Of a DNA stretch of 52,500 bases, positions 42,230 to 51,672 are shown piece by piece. Below the pieces are notes generated by a model, which was given only the letters and a program-made list of their open reading frames with translations, did no database searches and was not told the DNA's origin. Location: assembly GCA_963575745.1 (NCBI GenBank), contig CAUYUJ010017862.1:1-52500 (forward strand). The letters run 5' to 3'. The DNA is from Prorocentrum cordatum. Taxonomy: Eukaryota > Sar > Dinophyceae > Prorocentrales > Prorocentraceae. The first letter of the stretch is position 1; each line of letters starts with the position of its first letter. Made by a program: the position numbers and the translations under genes.

Positions 42230-42475
42230 TGCGGAGGAGGAGGAGGAGGAGGAGGAGGAGGAGGAACGATGTGGAGGGGGAGAGACGGCACCGAGCAGTG
42301 GGAGGGGGAACCCCTCAGGCCATCTAGAGGCCGCAGCCCCCAACGCCACCGCCCCCGAACTTCTCCTCTCTTCACTCGGTCCTCCTGCTCCTCCTTCGCC
42401 CTCCTCCTCCTCCTCCACTCTGTCCTCCTGCTCCTCCCCCCTCTCTCCTTCCTCAGTGTTCCTCACAGCTATGGT
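42230..42475. repeat. Short (GGA)n then CTCC-rich tract
   Basis: GGA units at 42230-42265 and pyrimidine-rich sequence at 42360-42455. Confidence 0.75.
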
Positions 42476-42559
42476 CTGGAAGGAGGAGACGGCTAAGGAA
42501 TGCGATCGTGAGGCAGAGGGGGGTTAGTGAGGGGTGGATGAGAAAAGGGGAACTTGCGG

Positions 42560-43200
42560 TACTGACGCTACTTATGTTGATGATGATGTTAATGCCTCCG
42601 CTGCTGATGATGATGACGATGCTGATGCAGCTAATGATGATGATGGTGGTTATGATGATGACGACGATGATGATGCTGATGATGATGAGGATTATGATTA
42701 TGACGATGGTGGTTGTTATGATGGTCACGGCGACGATGCTGATGATAACGATGTTGACGAGGGCGATACTCATGATGGTGACCATTCTGACGATGATAAA
42801 GACGATGATGCTGATGCTGATGCTGACGCTGTTGACGATGGTGATGACGGCGATGCTGATTCTGATGATGTGGATGACGATGGCGATGCGGACGATGATG
42901 ACGACGACCATGATGATGCTTATGATGCTGATTCGGATTCTGATGATGCAGATGATGCCGATGATTATGATGGTGATGCTGATGATGGTGATGCTGATGA
43001 TGCTGATGATGGTGGTCGTGGTAGTGCTGATTGTGATGGTGATGGTGATGATGCTGATGCTGATGATGAGTATGATGCTGATGAGGATGATGCTGACCAT
43101 GCTGATCATGATGATCATGGTGACGATTATGATGCTGACGATGGTAAGGATGCTGTTGATGATGTTGACGATGTTGATGCTGCTGACGCTGGTGGTAAAT
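42560..43200. repeat. (GAT)n degenerate microsatellite
   Basis: About 640 bp of GATGAT, GACGAT and GCTGAT. It stays open in all three plus frames (poly-Asp, poly-Met or poly-Trp-like peptides), typical of a repeat rather than a protein. Confidence 0.93.
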
Positions 43201-43239
43201 GATGGTGATGATGCGGAAGGTGATGAGGACGATTATCAT

Positions 43240-43452
43240 GTGGAGGAGGTGAAAGAGGGGGCGGAGGAGGAGGAGGAAACTAAGGAGGAGGAAGAGGAGG
43301 AGGAACAGGCGAAGGAGGAGGAGGAGAAGGAGGAGGAGGAGGCCGAGGAGGAGGAGGAGGAGGAGAATGAGGAGGATGAGGATGAGGTGGAGGAGGAGGA
43401 GGAGGGGGTGGAGGAGGAGGAGGAGGAGGAGGAGGAGGAGGAGGATGCGAGC
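43240..43452. repeat. (GAG)n microsatellite
   Basis: GAG/GGA units with occasional GAC. Confidence 0.93.
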
Positions 43453-43484
43453 AGCCCAGACATGCGATGTCCCCGGTCTTTCCA

Positions 43485-43610
43485 TAGTGTGGGGTCCCCG
43501 GAAGTTCCGACCCTTTCCCCGGGGCTAGCTTCTCGTCCGAAGTCGTTTCTGTGGACGGTCCCGCGGCCAGGTGAGGGCCCCCAGAGGCCGAAGAGGGCCA
43601 GCAGCTTCCC
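43485..43610 (+). repeat. Family C copy
   Basis: GGGGCTAGCTTCTCGTCCGA, then GACGGTCCCGCGGCCAGG and GAGGGCCCCCAGAGGCCGA. Same order as at 12475-12545. Confidence 0.65.
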
Positions 43611-43768
43611 GGCCCGACCCTTCCAGGACGCGAGCACGATAGGGCCCGTGGCTCCGCCCGTGGGCACCCCGAGCCGGGCCGGGCCGGGCCGGGCCTCCGC
43701 CCGACGCCCCAGAGCGGCGCGCGGCGCCTGCCGCGCGCGCGCACCGCGCGCGGGCGACGGCGCCCCAG

Positions 43769-43864
43769 CCATCTCGGCGTGCTGCGTGGACTTCGAGCGG
43801 CGGCAGGTGCTGAGCGCTTCGGACGACGGGCACGTCAACCTCTGGCGCCCGTGCGGGGGCAGGG
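43769..43864 (+). CDS. Candidate exon: second half of a WD40 blade
   Basis: The frame reads ISACCVDFERRQVLSAS then DDGHVNLWRPCG. The SASDDGHVNLW pattern is the conserved end of a WD40 blade, a beta-propeller scaffold unit for protein complexes. Nearly every codon ends in G or C. An acceptor-like GGCGCCCCAG ends at 43768; GT at 43865 is a possible donor. It lies between microsatellites, so introns are assumed. Further candidate exons are at 44210, 47442 and 49293; whether they belong to one gene is unproven. Confidence 0.45.
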
Positions 43865-44055
43865 GTGGGGGCGGGGGGGACGGGCGGAGGACGAGGATGG
43901 GGGAGGAGGGGGACGAGGCGGAGGAGGGAGGGAGGAGGGAGCAGGAGGAGGAGGAGGGGGACGAGGGGGACGAGGCGGAGGAGGGAGGGAGGCGGGAGCA
44001 GGAGGAGGAGGAGGGGAGGAGGGGAGGAGGAGGGGGGGAGGGTCGTCGGGAACGG
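43865..44055. repeat. Purine-rich minisatellite
   Basis: GGGGGACGAGGCGGAGGAGG recurs twice (43906 and 43967) in a GGA background. Confidence 0.8.
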
Positions 44056-44197
44056 TGGCATAATGGAGAAGCCGTGCTCGATGCAGGCCAACAGCTCGCA
44101 CTATTCCTTCAGAGGAAGAAGAGATGAGGCCGATGAGGGTGCGCCGCGCCTCCTGCTCTGTCTCCGCGAACAGGGCCAGCCCTAGTCCCATTGAGGG
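44056..44197 (-). CDS. Candidate minus-strand exon, unknown
   Basis: On the minus strand the frame reads PSMGLGLALFAETEQEARRT then LIGLISSSSEGIVRAVGLH. CCGCCCTGCCCCACCAG precedes it as an acceptor-like sequence. The codon pattern is coding-like, but candidate WD40 exons around it are on the plus strand, so at most one reading is right. Family unknown. Confidence 0.25.
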
Positions 44198-44209
44198 CTG
44201 GTGGGGCAG

Positions 44210-44292
44210 GGCGGGCGCGGATGGTAAGACGCTCTGCACGCTGCTCTCGCGCTGCATCCCTGATCGCGGCGGTCCGCGCTCGCTGTGCGTCG
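44210..44292 (+). CDS. Candidate plus-strand exon with a strong donor
   Basis: The frame reads GADGKTLCTLLSRCIPDRG then GPRSLCV, followed by G|GTGAGG at 44293, a good 5' splice site. GC-rich third positions. The peptide could be an inter-blade segment of a WD40 protein, but this is weak. The splice phase does not match the exon at 43769 directly. Confidence 0.25.
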
Positions 44293-44299
44293 GTGAGGG

Positions 44300-44512
44300 G
44301 GAGGGGAGGTGGAGGAGGAGGAGGAGAAGGAGGAGGAAGAGGAGGATGAGGAGGAGGACGAGGAGGAGGAAGAGGAGGAGGAAGGGGGATGGGGGAGGGG
44401 TCGGGCGAAGCAGGGGCGGAGGAGGAAGAGGGAGGGACGTCACCGAAAGCGCCCACCGGCGACAGCTCGCGCGCGGGCAGTGTGTGTGTCTGTGTGTGTG
44501 TGTGTGCGTGGT
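44300..44512. repeat. (GGA)n and (TG)n tracts
   Basis: GGA units at 44310-44400; TG units at 44481-44508. Confidence 0.88.
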
Positions 44513-45205
44513 GGGCACTCGTGCGAGGGCAGCGCGCGCGGCGCGCCGTCGCGCACGTCAGCTCGGCGCCATCTCTCGTCGAGTGGCGGCAGGGCAGCGC
44601 GCGGCCAGTGAGTGCACCACGCGCGTCGATGGCACTGCCAAGGCGCGCGGCGGCGTCATGCCACCCTTCGCTGCCGCTCCGGAAGGCGGCCCGCTCACTG
44701 GCAGCCTCGGTCTCGGGAGTCTCGGGGGAGGTGCCTCGCGGGAGAGGCCTCGTCTTCCCCCGATGCGTCAGGATCTGAGTCAAGAAACCAGCCCATCGGC
44801 CTGTCAAGAGTGGCGGGATCAACATCGGAAGGCCTAGTGCTCGCACTGGTCGAACGGTAGAGTGGCGGCGCACGGAGCCGAGGCTGTCACAACGATGGGA
44901 TGCCACCTTTCAGAGGTGGGGGCTTTGAGGGCCCAAGTCGCAGGAGCCGGGTGCTCTCACCAAGCCCCAGTCCCCGCTCTAAGATGCTCAGCCATGAGGC
45001 GAGCCAAAGCGAAACAACAACACTGCCTACCCGAAGCTGCCCCTCTATCCTCTCGGTGGCCAGTGGAACTCCCCAAGCATGTTCAGATGACCTCGAGGTG
45101 GCACGAGGGGGCCCACGCTCGTGACACCTCGAGACGGACCAGGCTTGCACAGGAGGGACCCCTCAGTGCTGGTATCCCCGTGTGCCCGAGTATGCTCAGC
45201 CCATT
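44513..45205. other. Unassigned
   Basis: GC-rich. ORFs occur on both strands without domains. TGGTCGAACGGTAGAGTGG near 44846 recalls a tRNA A box but has no B box or cloverleaf. Confidence 0.4.
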
Positions 45206-45209
45206 ACAG

Positions 45210-45279
45210 CACATGTATGTATTCATATACATATGCATACACATATCTTACAATACATGCATTTATACATATGTATATA

Positions 45280-45320
<41 letters not shown>

Positions 45321-45322
45321 TG
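45210..45322. repeat. (TA)n-rich tract
   Basis: ATACATATG-type sequence followed by a TATATA run. Confidence 0.92.
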
Positions 45323-45375
45323 TAGTGGCCTCCGGCCAGTGCCGCCGATCCGGGGCGCTCCGGGTGCCTGTGGAA

Positions 45376-45490
45376 ATGAACGACGACGAGGAAGACGAAA
45401 ACGACGACGAACACGAATACGTCTACGACGACGACGACGACGAGAGCGACGACGACAACGACCACGACGACGACGACGACGACAACGACC

Positions 45491-45524
<34 letters not shown>

Positions 45525-45527
45525 CGA

Positions 45528-45617
<90 letters not shown>

Positions 45618-45718
45618 ACGACGACTACGACGACGACGACGTACGAACGAACCGACGACGACGACGAACAGACTGACGACGCACGACGACACGACGACGT
45701 ACGACGACGACGACCGAC
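45376..45718. repeat. (GAC)n microsatellite
   Basis: Mostly GAC units; frame slips at 45577 and later change the phase. Poly-Asp, poly-Thr and poly-Arg ORFs are artefacts. Confidence 0.95.
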
Positions 45719-45719
45719 T

Positions 45720-46790
45720 ACGGGGGGCAGCTTGGTTTGCATGGGGGGTGGGTCTGCTCTGCAGGGGGGGTCCGCTCGGCAGAGGGAGGGGCTGCATGGG
45801 GAGAGGGGGGGTCCGCTCTGCAGGGCGGGGGGGGGCTGCAGGAGGGGGGGTCTGCTCTGCAAGGGGGGGGTGCAGGGGAGGGGGGGGGGGACCCTCCTGT
45901 GCGGGAGGCGGAGCGAGCTGCACGGGAGGGGGTCCGCTCTGCAGGGGGAAGGGGGTGGCTGAGCTGCAGGGGGGGAGGTGTCCGCTCTGCAGGGTGACGG
46001 GGTGCAGGAGGGGAGGTCTGCTCTGCAGGGGGGAGGGGGCAGAGGAGGGGAGGGGGGTTCGTTCTGCAGGGGGAGAGCTGCAGGGGGGAGGTCCGCTCTG
46101 CAGGGGGGGGTCCGCTCTGCAGGGGAGGGGGTGCAGGGAGGGGGGGGGAGGGTCTGCTCTGCAGGGGGGGGGGCTACGGGTAGAGGGGGTGCACGGGAGG
46201 GGGGGGGGTCCCGCTCTGCAAAAAGGTTAGGGGGGCAGCAGGGCAGCTTCAGAGCTTAGGGGGGAGCACTGCTCGGCAGAGGGGGGGGGGGGTGTGACTA
46301 GGGGTGCATGAAAAGGGGAGGGGGGGCTCTGCAAGGGGGGTAGGGACCCGCCCACTGGGGGGTGGGGGTGCGAAGCACTGAATTATGTGTAAAGAGCACC
46401 CCCCCCGGCGCCGCAGAGCGGAGCTAGAGCGCACGGCGAGCCCACTCTCCTCAGAAATCACACACCTGATCAGGGGGGGGCTCATGGGGAGGTCCCGCTC
46501 TTCAGGGTGGGGGTCTAGCCTCTGCAAGGGTAGGGGGGTGCTAGGGGAAGGGGGGGATCTTTCCGTCCTCAGCCCTTCAGGGGGTTGGGGGTCAGCAGCA
46601 GGGGGGGTCCCGCTCCTGCAGGGGGGGGGGGGGGGGGGGGGGGGGCAGCTGTCAGAAAACGGTGGAGGGGGGGGGGGCTCTGTGCAAAGGGGGGGGGGGG
46701 GGGGGTATGTTGGGGTGGGATTGGTGATTGTGGGGTGGGTAGGGGGGGTGGGGTAGGTGGGTCCGCTCTGGAGGGGAGGGGGTGCGAAGC
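45720..46790. repeat. G-run minisatellite (TCCGCTCTGCAG plus G run)
   Basis: More than 20 occurrences of (G)TCCGCTCTGCAG or TCTGCTCTGCAG, each followed by 6-13 G. A G25 run lies at 46621-46645. GGTGCGAAGCACTGAATTA occurs at 46367 and 46780, about 410 bp apart, which suggests a larger duplicated block. Strong strand asymmetry; quadruplex formation is likely. Confidence 0.9.
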
Positions 46791-46799
46791 ACTGAATTA

Positions 46800-47330
46800 G
46801 GTCGGAAATGAGGTCCCCCTTATAGATCTGTCCTTCGTAAGGTCACCGCTGATGCCGTCGATGGCGAGATCAGCGGTCGAAGTGAACGCTTCGGCTTCCG
46901 AGGATGACGCCAGTCCCTCTAGCTGCCACTGGAGGTCGCATTCGCGGCGCTGGCCGCCGAACAGATTCAGAGTGCAGCAAATTGGGCGACGAAGCTAACT
47001 TGCAAGCATCAGAGTGGCAACTTCTACATCATCCTGATTGCGATATGGGTAGACTGGGGTGTCCCAAGACTTGTCCGATGTAGCTTGAGGCTCAGGCTCG
47101 AAGACCCCAAGGAACTCGGATACGGAGGCGGGGTCCTGGCAACAGACCGGTTCGAGCAGCACCTCCTTAGCCTGAGAATCGGACAAGGATTGCAGAAGCA
47201 CACGCAACGCATTAGGGGCAGACCCGTCCGATCTATGGGCAGTGACATTGATACTGGACAATGGGCTGCAGAAACACGCGCAACTCTTCTGGTGGTGGCA
47301 GTGGTACTGATGATGGTGATGATGATGGTG
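46800..47330 (-). other. Candidate decayed coding region, minus strand
   Basis: A minus-strand frame (stop at about 46997) holds APNALRVLLQSLSDSQAKE and VCCQDPASVSEFLGVFEPE with a coding-like look. Two related phrases (GCAGCCCATTGTCCAG and GCAATCCTTGTCCGA on the minus strand) suggest an internal duplication. Upstream it runs into a CAT repeat. Family unknown. Confidence 0.3.
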
Positions 47331-47441
47331 GCACTCATGATGAGGATGAGGAGGCGGAGGAAGAAGAGGTGGGAGGAGGCCAGAGGATGCGATGGGGAGG
47401 AATGCAGTTCTCATCGTTCACCCGTTGCCTCTCTCCCTCAG

Positions 47442-47534
47442 CGCCATAGGCACATGGGGGACCTTCAGCGGATATGCAAGATGAGGGCGCACACGGACAG
47501 GGTGACCAAGATGCAGGCTCGCCGCGATCTTGTC
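47442..47534 (+). CDS. Candidate exon: first half of a WD40 blade
   Basis: After the acceptor TTGCCTCTCTCCCTCAG (ending 47441) the frame reads RHRHMGDLQRICKMRAHTD then RVTKMQARRDLV, followed by a donor GTATGG at 47535. The AHTDRVT part is the conserved start of a WD40 blade. Joined in phase to 49293, the distance from VT to SGSAD becomes 13 residues, the usual spacing in WD40 blades. Confidence rests on this match. Confidence 0.5.
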
Positions 47535-47540
47535 GTATGG

Positions 47541-48110
47541 TCCTTTTTCCCTCTCTCTCTCTTGCTATGCTCGTAGAGGCATGACATTCGACGCACACAG
47601 AACCACAGCGTTTAGGGCTGCTGTTTACCCGCCAACCTCCGTTGCCCCCATATCTCCACACCAACCACCGCCGATGCCGAGCTCCCCCATGCGTATCCAG
47701 AGCAGCACAAGTCGGTCCGAAAGCCCCCATGCCCCGTCCTTCACCCCCCCGACTTCTGCCCGACAACGCCAGGCTTGGATCCCAGACCCCCGGAGGCCCA
47801 AAATCAAGAAACACCTTCCGTCACGATTTTTTCATCGCTCGAGGGGGCCTGGGTCCGTCGGCCCCCGAGGTTGGGAGAGGGAGGGCGGGCCCGGCCCCCG
47901 CCGAGCGACCATCCCGGACGCCCCGTCGGCCCTCGTCTGGGCCGGGTGGCCCCGGGCGCGGCTGCTGGACGCCTGGAGGCGCGCGGCGGGAGGGGAGGCA
48001 CGGGCAGGGGCCCGGGGGCCGCACTCGGCGAGGCCCGGGCAGACGGCGGGGTGCTTCGCTGGCGGCCAGTGGGCACAGCGGGAGTCCCAGACCCCCTCGA
48101 GGAGTGACAA
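47541..48110. other. Unassigned, GC-rich
   Basis: Overlapping plus-strand ORFs. One (IPDAPSALVWAGWPRARLLD at about 47910-47970) has GC-rich third positions, but no domain is recognisable. Confidence 0.35.
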
Positions 48111-48114
48111 AAGT

Positions 48115-48285
48115 CATGGCGGAGGGTTTCTCTCGATTGTCGACCTCGGGGGGCCCTCACAGGGCCTCGGGAGCGTCAACAAAACGACTCAGGATGCAAA
48201 GCCGGTCATGGGGAAGGAGTCGGAGCCTCTGAGGGTCGACGTAACAAACAATCATTACGTCGGGGGTCTGGGGAGCGCGTCTCAC
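48115..48285 (-). repeat. Family C copy, inverted
   Basis: On the minus strand it holds CCCCCGACGTAATGATTG, TTACGTCGACCCTCAGAGG, CATCCTGAGTCGTTTTG and CCGAGGCCCTGTGAGGGCC, in the same order as at 12400-12556. Confidence 0.7.
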
Positions 48286-48364
48286 GGTCGCTTGGTTTCT
48301 TTATCTTCTGGCGCGCAGCGGGTCATTATTCCCCCCCCCCCCCTGGTAACGGTTATCGATCGTT

Positions 48365-48512
48365 CAGGGGTGGACCTGAACGGTGTTTTGGCGATTTCGT
48401 GGGCTGTTTTCGGTTCGATGTCGTTTTGCATGCAGCAAAGGCGAATTCAAGACAAAACGAGGGAAAACGAAAACACAGCGAAAACGAAAAACACTGTTTA
48501 GGTCCAGCCCTG
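48365..48512. mobile_element. 148-bp hAT-like MITE with 8-bp target duplication
   Basis: TIRs are CAGGGGTGGACCTGAACGG and, as reverse complement, CAGGGCTGGACCTAAACAG. The flanks are CGATCGTT (48357-48364) and CGATCGTA (48513-48520), a 7-of-8 match. The body matches the element at 41664 in blocks such as TTCGTGGGC and CGTTTTGC. No coding capacity. Confidence 0.85.
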
Positions 48513-48564
48513 CGATCGTACGCAGGGGGGGGTGCTGGACCACCCCCTGCGTACGATCGCAGGG
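48508..48564. other. Perfect 22-bp inverted repeat
   Basis: Arms at 48508-48529 (CCCTGCGATCGTACGCAGGG plus GG) and 48543-48564 are exact complements, with a 13-base spacer. The left arm includes the last five bases of the hAT-like MITE and its right target duplication. Confidence 0.93.
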
Positions 48565-48667
48565 CAATCGGCTCCGATCAATCGGTCGCGATGCAAACTG
48601 GTCTCATCAATGCCCTGCAGAGCCGACCGGCCCTGGGGGAGGATGGCCGCGTCAGGACGACACGATG

Positions 48668-48714
48668 GCCGAGAGAGAGGAGAAAGAGAGAGAGAGAGAG
48701 GGAGAGGAGGAGGG
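48668..48714. repeat. (GA)n tract
   Basis: AGAGAG units with GGA at the end. Confidence 0.92.
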
Positions 48715-49119
48715 GTTAACATGAGCCCGTTGCGATGCTTTGCTCCCGTCGGCGTCGTCTTGCTGTCCCTCCTCCTCCCCCGCCTTGTGCAACGCAGCCT
48801 GGGCGTGCACTTGTTCAGCTCGAAGTTCCCATTCCAGACCGTGCCCCGTGCCCCTCATGGTGGCCGAGCTCTGTTCGTTCGGATCCCGACCGACTGACGG
48901 CGATACCAGTGCCGAGCTTGACAGAGCTCGGCCTATCGAATCTCTTCCTTTCCCGCGGATGTCAACATGCGGTTGCGAGGTCTGCCCAGCACACGCATGC
49001 GCTTGTCAGCCGTCGAACCTCGCCGCCCACAAAGCCGTGACCGCTCAGGAGGACGAGGAGGAGGACACGGGGTAGAGTATTGAACATAAGCACGAAGGTG
49101 ATGATAAGGGGCAGGGGGA
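48715..49119. other. Unassigned
   Basis: ORFs on both strands without domains. MRLRGLPSTRMRLSAVEPRR at about 48968-49030 could be an exon, but this is weak. Confidence 0.3.
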
Positions 49120-49268
49120 GGGAGGGAGAAGGAGGAGGGAGGAGGAGGACGCGCAGGAGGAGGAGGAGGAGGAGGAGGAGGAGGAGGAGGAGGAGGAGAG
49201 AGGAGGAGGCGGTGGGGGGAGAGGAGGAAGGAGGAGGAGTAGGAGGAGAGGGGAGGAGGAGGGGAGGC
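49120..49268. repeat. (GGA)n microsatellite
   Basis: GGA units with GGGGA variants. Confidence 0.93.
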
Positions 49269-49292
49269 CCCAACCCAGGCATACATCACGAG

Positions 49293-49372
49293 GGGCCAAT
49301 GGTCTCTGGCTCTGCCGACCAGTCGGCGCTGGTCTGGGACATGGCTCCCGAAGCCTCCCTCCTGGAACCGCG
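49293..49372 (+). CDS. Candidate exon: second half of a WD40 blade
   Basis: The frame reads GPMVSGSADQSALVWDMAPE then ASLLEPRA. VSGSADQSALVWDM is a textbook end of a WD40 blade (SxSxD...VWD). Starting after the AG at 49291-49292 keeps phase with the donor at 47535. A better pyrimidine-backed acceptor (CCCCAACCCAG, ending 49278) would put it out of phase with that exon. The 3' limit is not clear; GT at about 49395 could be the donor. Confidence 0.5.
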
Positions 49373-49429
49373 CGCTAGGGGCGGCGGCGGGAGGGGTGTG
49401 GTCAAGGAGGCGGAGGGGGGCATCCCAGG

Positions 49430-49984
49430 GGAGGAGGAGGGAGGAGGAGGAGGTGGGTAAGGAGGAGGAGGAGAGGAGGAGGAGGAGGAGGAGGAGGAGA
49501 GGAGGGGGAAGGGAGGGGGATGAGGAGAGGCGGGGGAGGAGGAAGAGGTTGGCATGCTGACGGTGCTGATCGTGATAGTTAGTGATGATGGTGGTGGTGA
49601 TGGTGGTGATGGTGTCGGCGGCATTGGGTAGTGATGCTGACGGGGAAGGGGGGATAATGACGTTGATGATGCGGAGGAGGAGGAGGAGGAGGAGGAGGAG
49701 GAGGAGGAGGAGGAGGAGGAGGAGGAGGGGGAGTTGGATAAGGAGGAGGAAGAACGGAATGCTTAGGAGGAGGACGACGAGAAAGATGATGACGAGGAGC
49801 AGCAGGAGGCGGAGGAGGAGGACGAGGAGGAGCAGGAGGAGGATGAGGAGATCAATGATGAACAGCATGGCGGGGATGAGGAGGTTTCGGGGGCGTGGGG
49901 AAGGCGGAGGAGGATGGGGAGGAGGAGGAGGCGGAGGAGGAGGAAGAGGAGGAGGAGGAGCAGGAGGACGAGATTGAACGTCGA
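49430..49984. repeat. Purine-rich (GGA)n complex
   Basis: Several GGA runs (49430-49505, 49675-49730, 49800-49975) with a GGTGAT stretch between them (49580-49620). Confidence 0.9.
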
Positions 49985-50540
49985 GGCCCTCAGAAGGGAC
50001 ACCTGGCTGGATCAATCTGCAATCTGCCATATACTGTGCAACTCAGCTTGCGCACGAGCTATCGGCGACTCGTCACTGTTACCCCCCAGTGCACTGACAG
50101 CTTCCAGTATCAGCATCAGTTCCTGCGCCAGCATGCGATCATTCGTCTCACTTCACCGTGTCTGATGCTGACCCAGCATGCGATCCTAATCAGGTGCTCT
50201 ATCACTTGCGTTTTTTTTTCAGCAGCAGCCGAAGCATTGTACAGGGCAGCGCAAGCTTTTAACAAGCCAGCGCCTGTACAGACCTACACCACCGAATACC
50301 ACCTGCTGCCGTGCAGTGCTCCGCTCACTCGACAGTTGGGATATTTCTCCTCATGCGTATGTTTCGGATCATATTGGCCCCATTCCAACTCCACTTACAG
50401 CGTGCGCCGTTACTCTGTGAACGTGCGTGCCAAACTCCATTTCTTGCACTCTATCGCATTCATGGTCTACTGTTTGGCTGGTGCTGCTGCCCGTTGCGTC
50501 ATTACCTGTTGACACCGAGACTACACCACCAATGTCTGGT
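49985..50540 (+). other. Low-repeat stretch with an acceptor-like site
   Basis: A plus-strand frame is open to 50512. ACTTGCG plus T9 plus CAG (ending at about 50222) looks like a 3' splice site, and AAAEALYRAAQAFNKPAPVQ follows. CAGCATGCGATC occurs twice (50131, 50177). No known domain. Confidence 0.3.
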
Positions 50541-50619
50541 ATTTGCCTATTTGAGCGCTGATGCTACAGCGAGTTGAGCAACAGCTCGGGCGTCAAAAAC
50601 GAATAACTGAGGAAGATCC

Positions 50620-50780
50620 GAACTCCGCCTTCCTCCTCCTGTTATACTTCCTCCCACCTGCTCTATCCGCATCCTTCCTCCTTTCAGCTCCATCTGCCTC
50701 CGACCTGTTCTGCCCTCGACCCCTCCTCCTTTGCCTCCTGTTGCCCCCCCCCCCCTGCTGACATTCCTCCTGTCCCCCAT
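50620..50780. repeat. Pyrimidine-rich tract
   Basis: CT-rich sequence with a C run near 50745-50757. Confidence 0.75.
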
Positions 50781-50852
50781 CACCCATCCCAGACGTCCGA
50801 TGCCGTGCTTTCGTTCGCATCGTGGCTTCCCACTGGTCTGGACCCCTTCCTG

Positions 50853-51023
50853 TCGGAGGTGGATAGACCTCCTACCCTGACACTTCGATTAAGGAATTGG
50901 CCGTTTTCGGTTCGCGAGAAGGCGTCGCGGCCGTCATTTTTGCGGGTTCAGGTCCGTCGGTTTCGGTCCCAGGCCGTTTTCACTAAGGGGAGGTTTACTA
51001 AAGGGAGGTTTATCCACCGCCGA
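50853..51023 (+). mobile_element. 171-bp TIR element (MITE family 1), copy 3
   Basis: The termini are TCGGAGGTGGATAGACCTCC and GGAGGTTTATCCACCGCCGA. Compared with copy 1, the left TIR has ACAG to ATAG and the right TIR has CTGT to TTAT, so part of the change is matched on both arms. Same length and orientation as the other two. Confidence 0.88.
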
Positions 51024-51090
51024 TCTTGGGTCCCGGCTTTTCATCCCGAGCCGTTCTCTGACAGTCCCAAGCGGCCCCTGGATGGCCGAA
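51024..51090 (+). repeat. Family C fragment
   Basis: TCCCGGCTTTTCATCCCGAG then CCGTTCTCTGACAGTCCC and GGATGGCCGAAAAG. It directly follows the MITE family 1 copy, whereas at 12400-12739 family C precedes it. Confidence 0.55.
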
Positions 51091-51147
51091 AAGTGGAGGC
51101 CTTCCGCCGTGATCTTTTTGCTGCGCGGCACGCGAGGGTGGGGAAGT

Positions 51148-51618
51148 ATCCTCCTCCTCCTCCTCCTCCTCCTCCTCCTCCTCCTTCCCCTTCTCCTCCT
51201 CCTCCTCCTCCTCCTCCTCCTCCTCCTCCTCCTCCTCCTCCTCCTCCTCCTCCTCTCATCTCCTTATCATCTCATCTCCTTCTCCTTCCTCCTTCCTCCT
51301 CCTTCTCCCCCTCCGTTTTTCTTCCCTCATCCTCATCCTCATCCTCATCCTCTCTCCTACTCTTCCTCCTTCGTCCTCCTGCTCTTTTCCTTCTCTCTCC
51401 TCCTCCTCCGTTCTTCTCCCTCCTCTTCTTGCTCCTCCTCCTCCTCCTCTCACCTCCTCCTCCTCCTCGTCCTCCTGCTCCTCGTTCTCCTCCTCATCCT
51501 CATCCTCATCCTCATCATCACTCCTCCTCTTTCTCCTCCGTCCTCCTGCTGTTTTCGTCCTCTCTCCTCCTCCGGCCTCCTCCTCCTCCTCCGTTCTTCT
51601 CTTCCTCCACCTCCTCCG

Positions 51619-51651
<33 letters not shown>

Positions 51652-51672
51652 CTCCTCCTCCTCTTCCATCCT
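51148..51672. repeat. Long (CCT)n polypyrimidine tract
   Basis: About 525 bp of CTC/CCT with CATC and GTC interruptions, directly upstream of the SL relic at 51673. Poly-Pro, poly-Leu and poly-Ser ORFs are artefacts. Confidence 0.95.

Noticed and set aside
42508-44127. 539-codon plus-strand ORF
   Set aside because: Mostly (GAT)n and (GAG)n translated into Met/Leu and Glu runs. Only the short WD40-like segment near 43769-43864 has protein character.
44840-44915. tRNA gene near 44846 (TGGTCGAACGGTAGAGTGG)
   Set aside because: No B box (GGTTCGANNC) at the right distance and no cloverleaf.
45121-46230. 369-codon plus-strand ORF
   Set aside because: Produced by (GAC)n and the G-run minisatellite.
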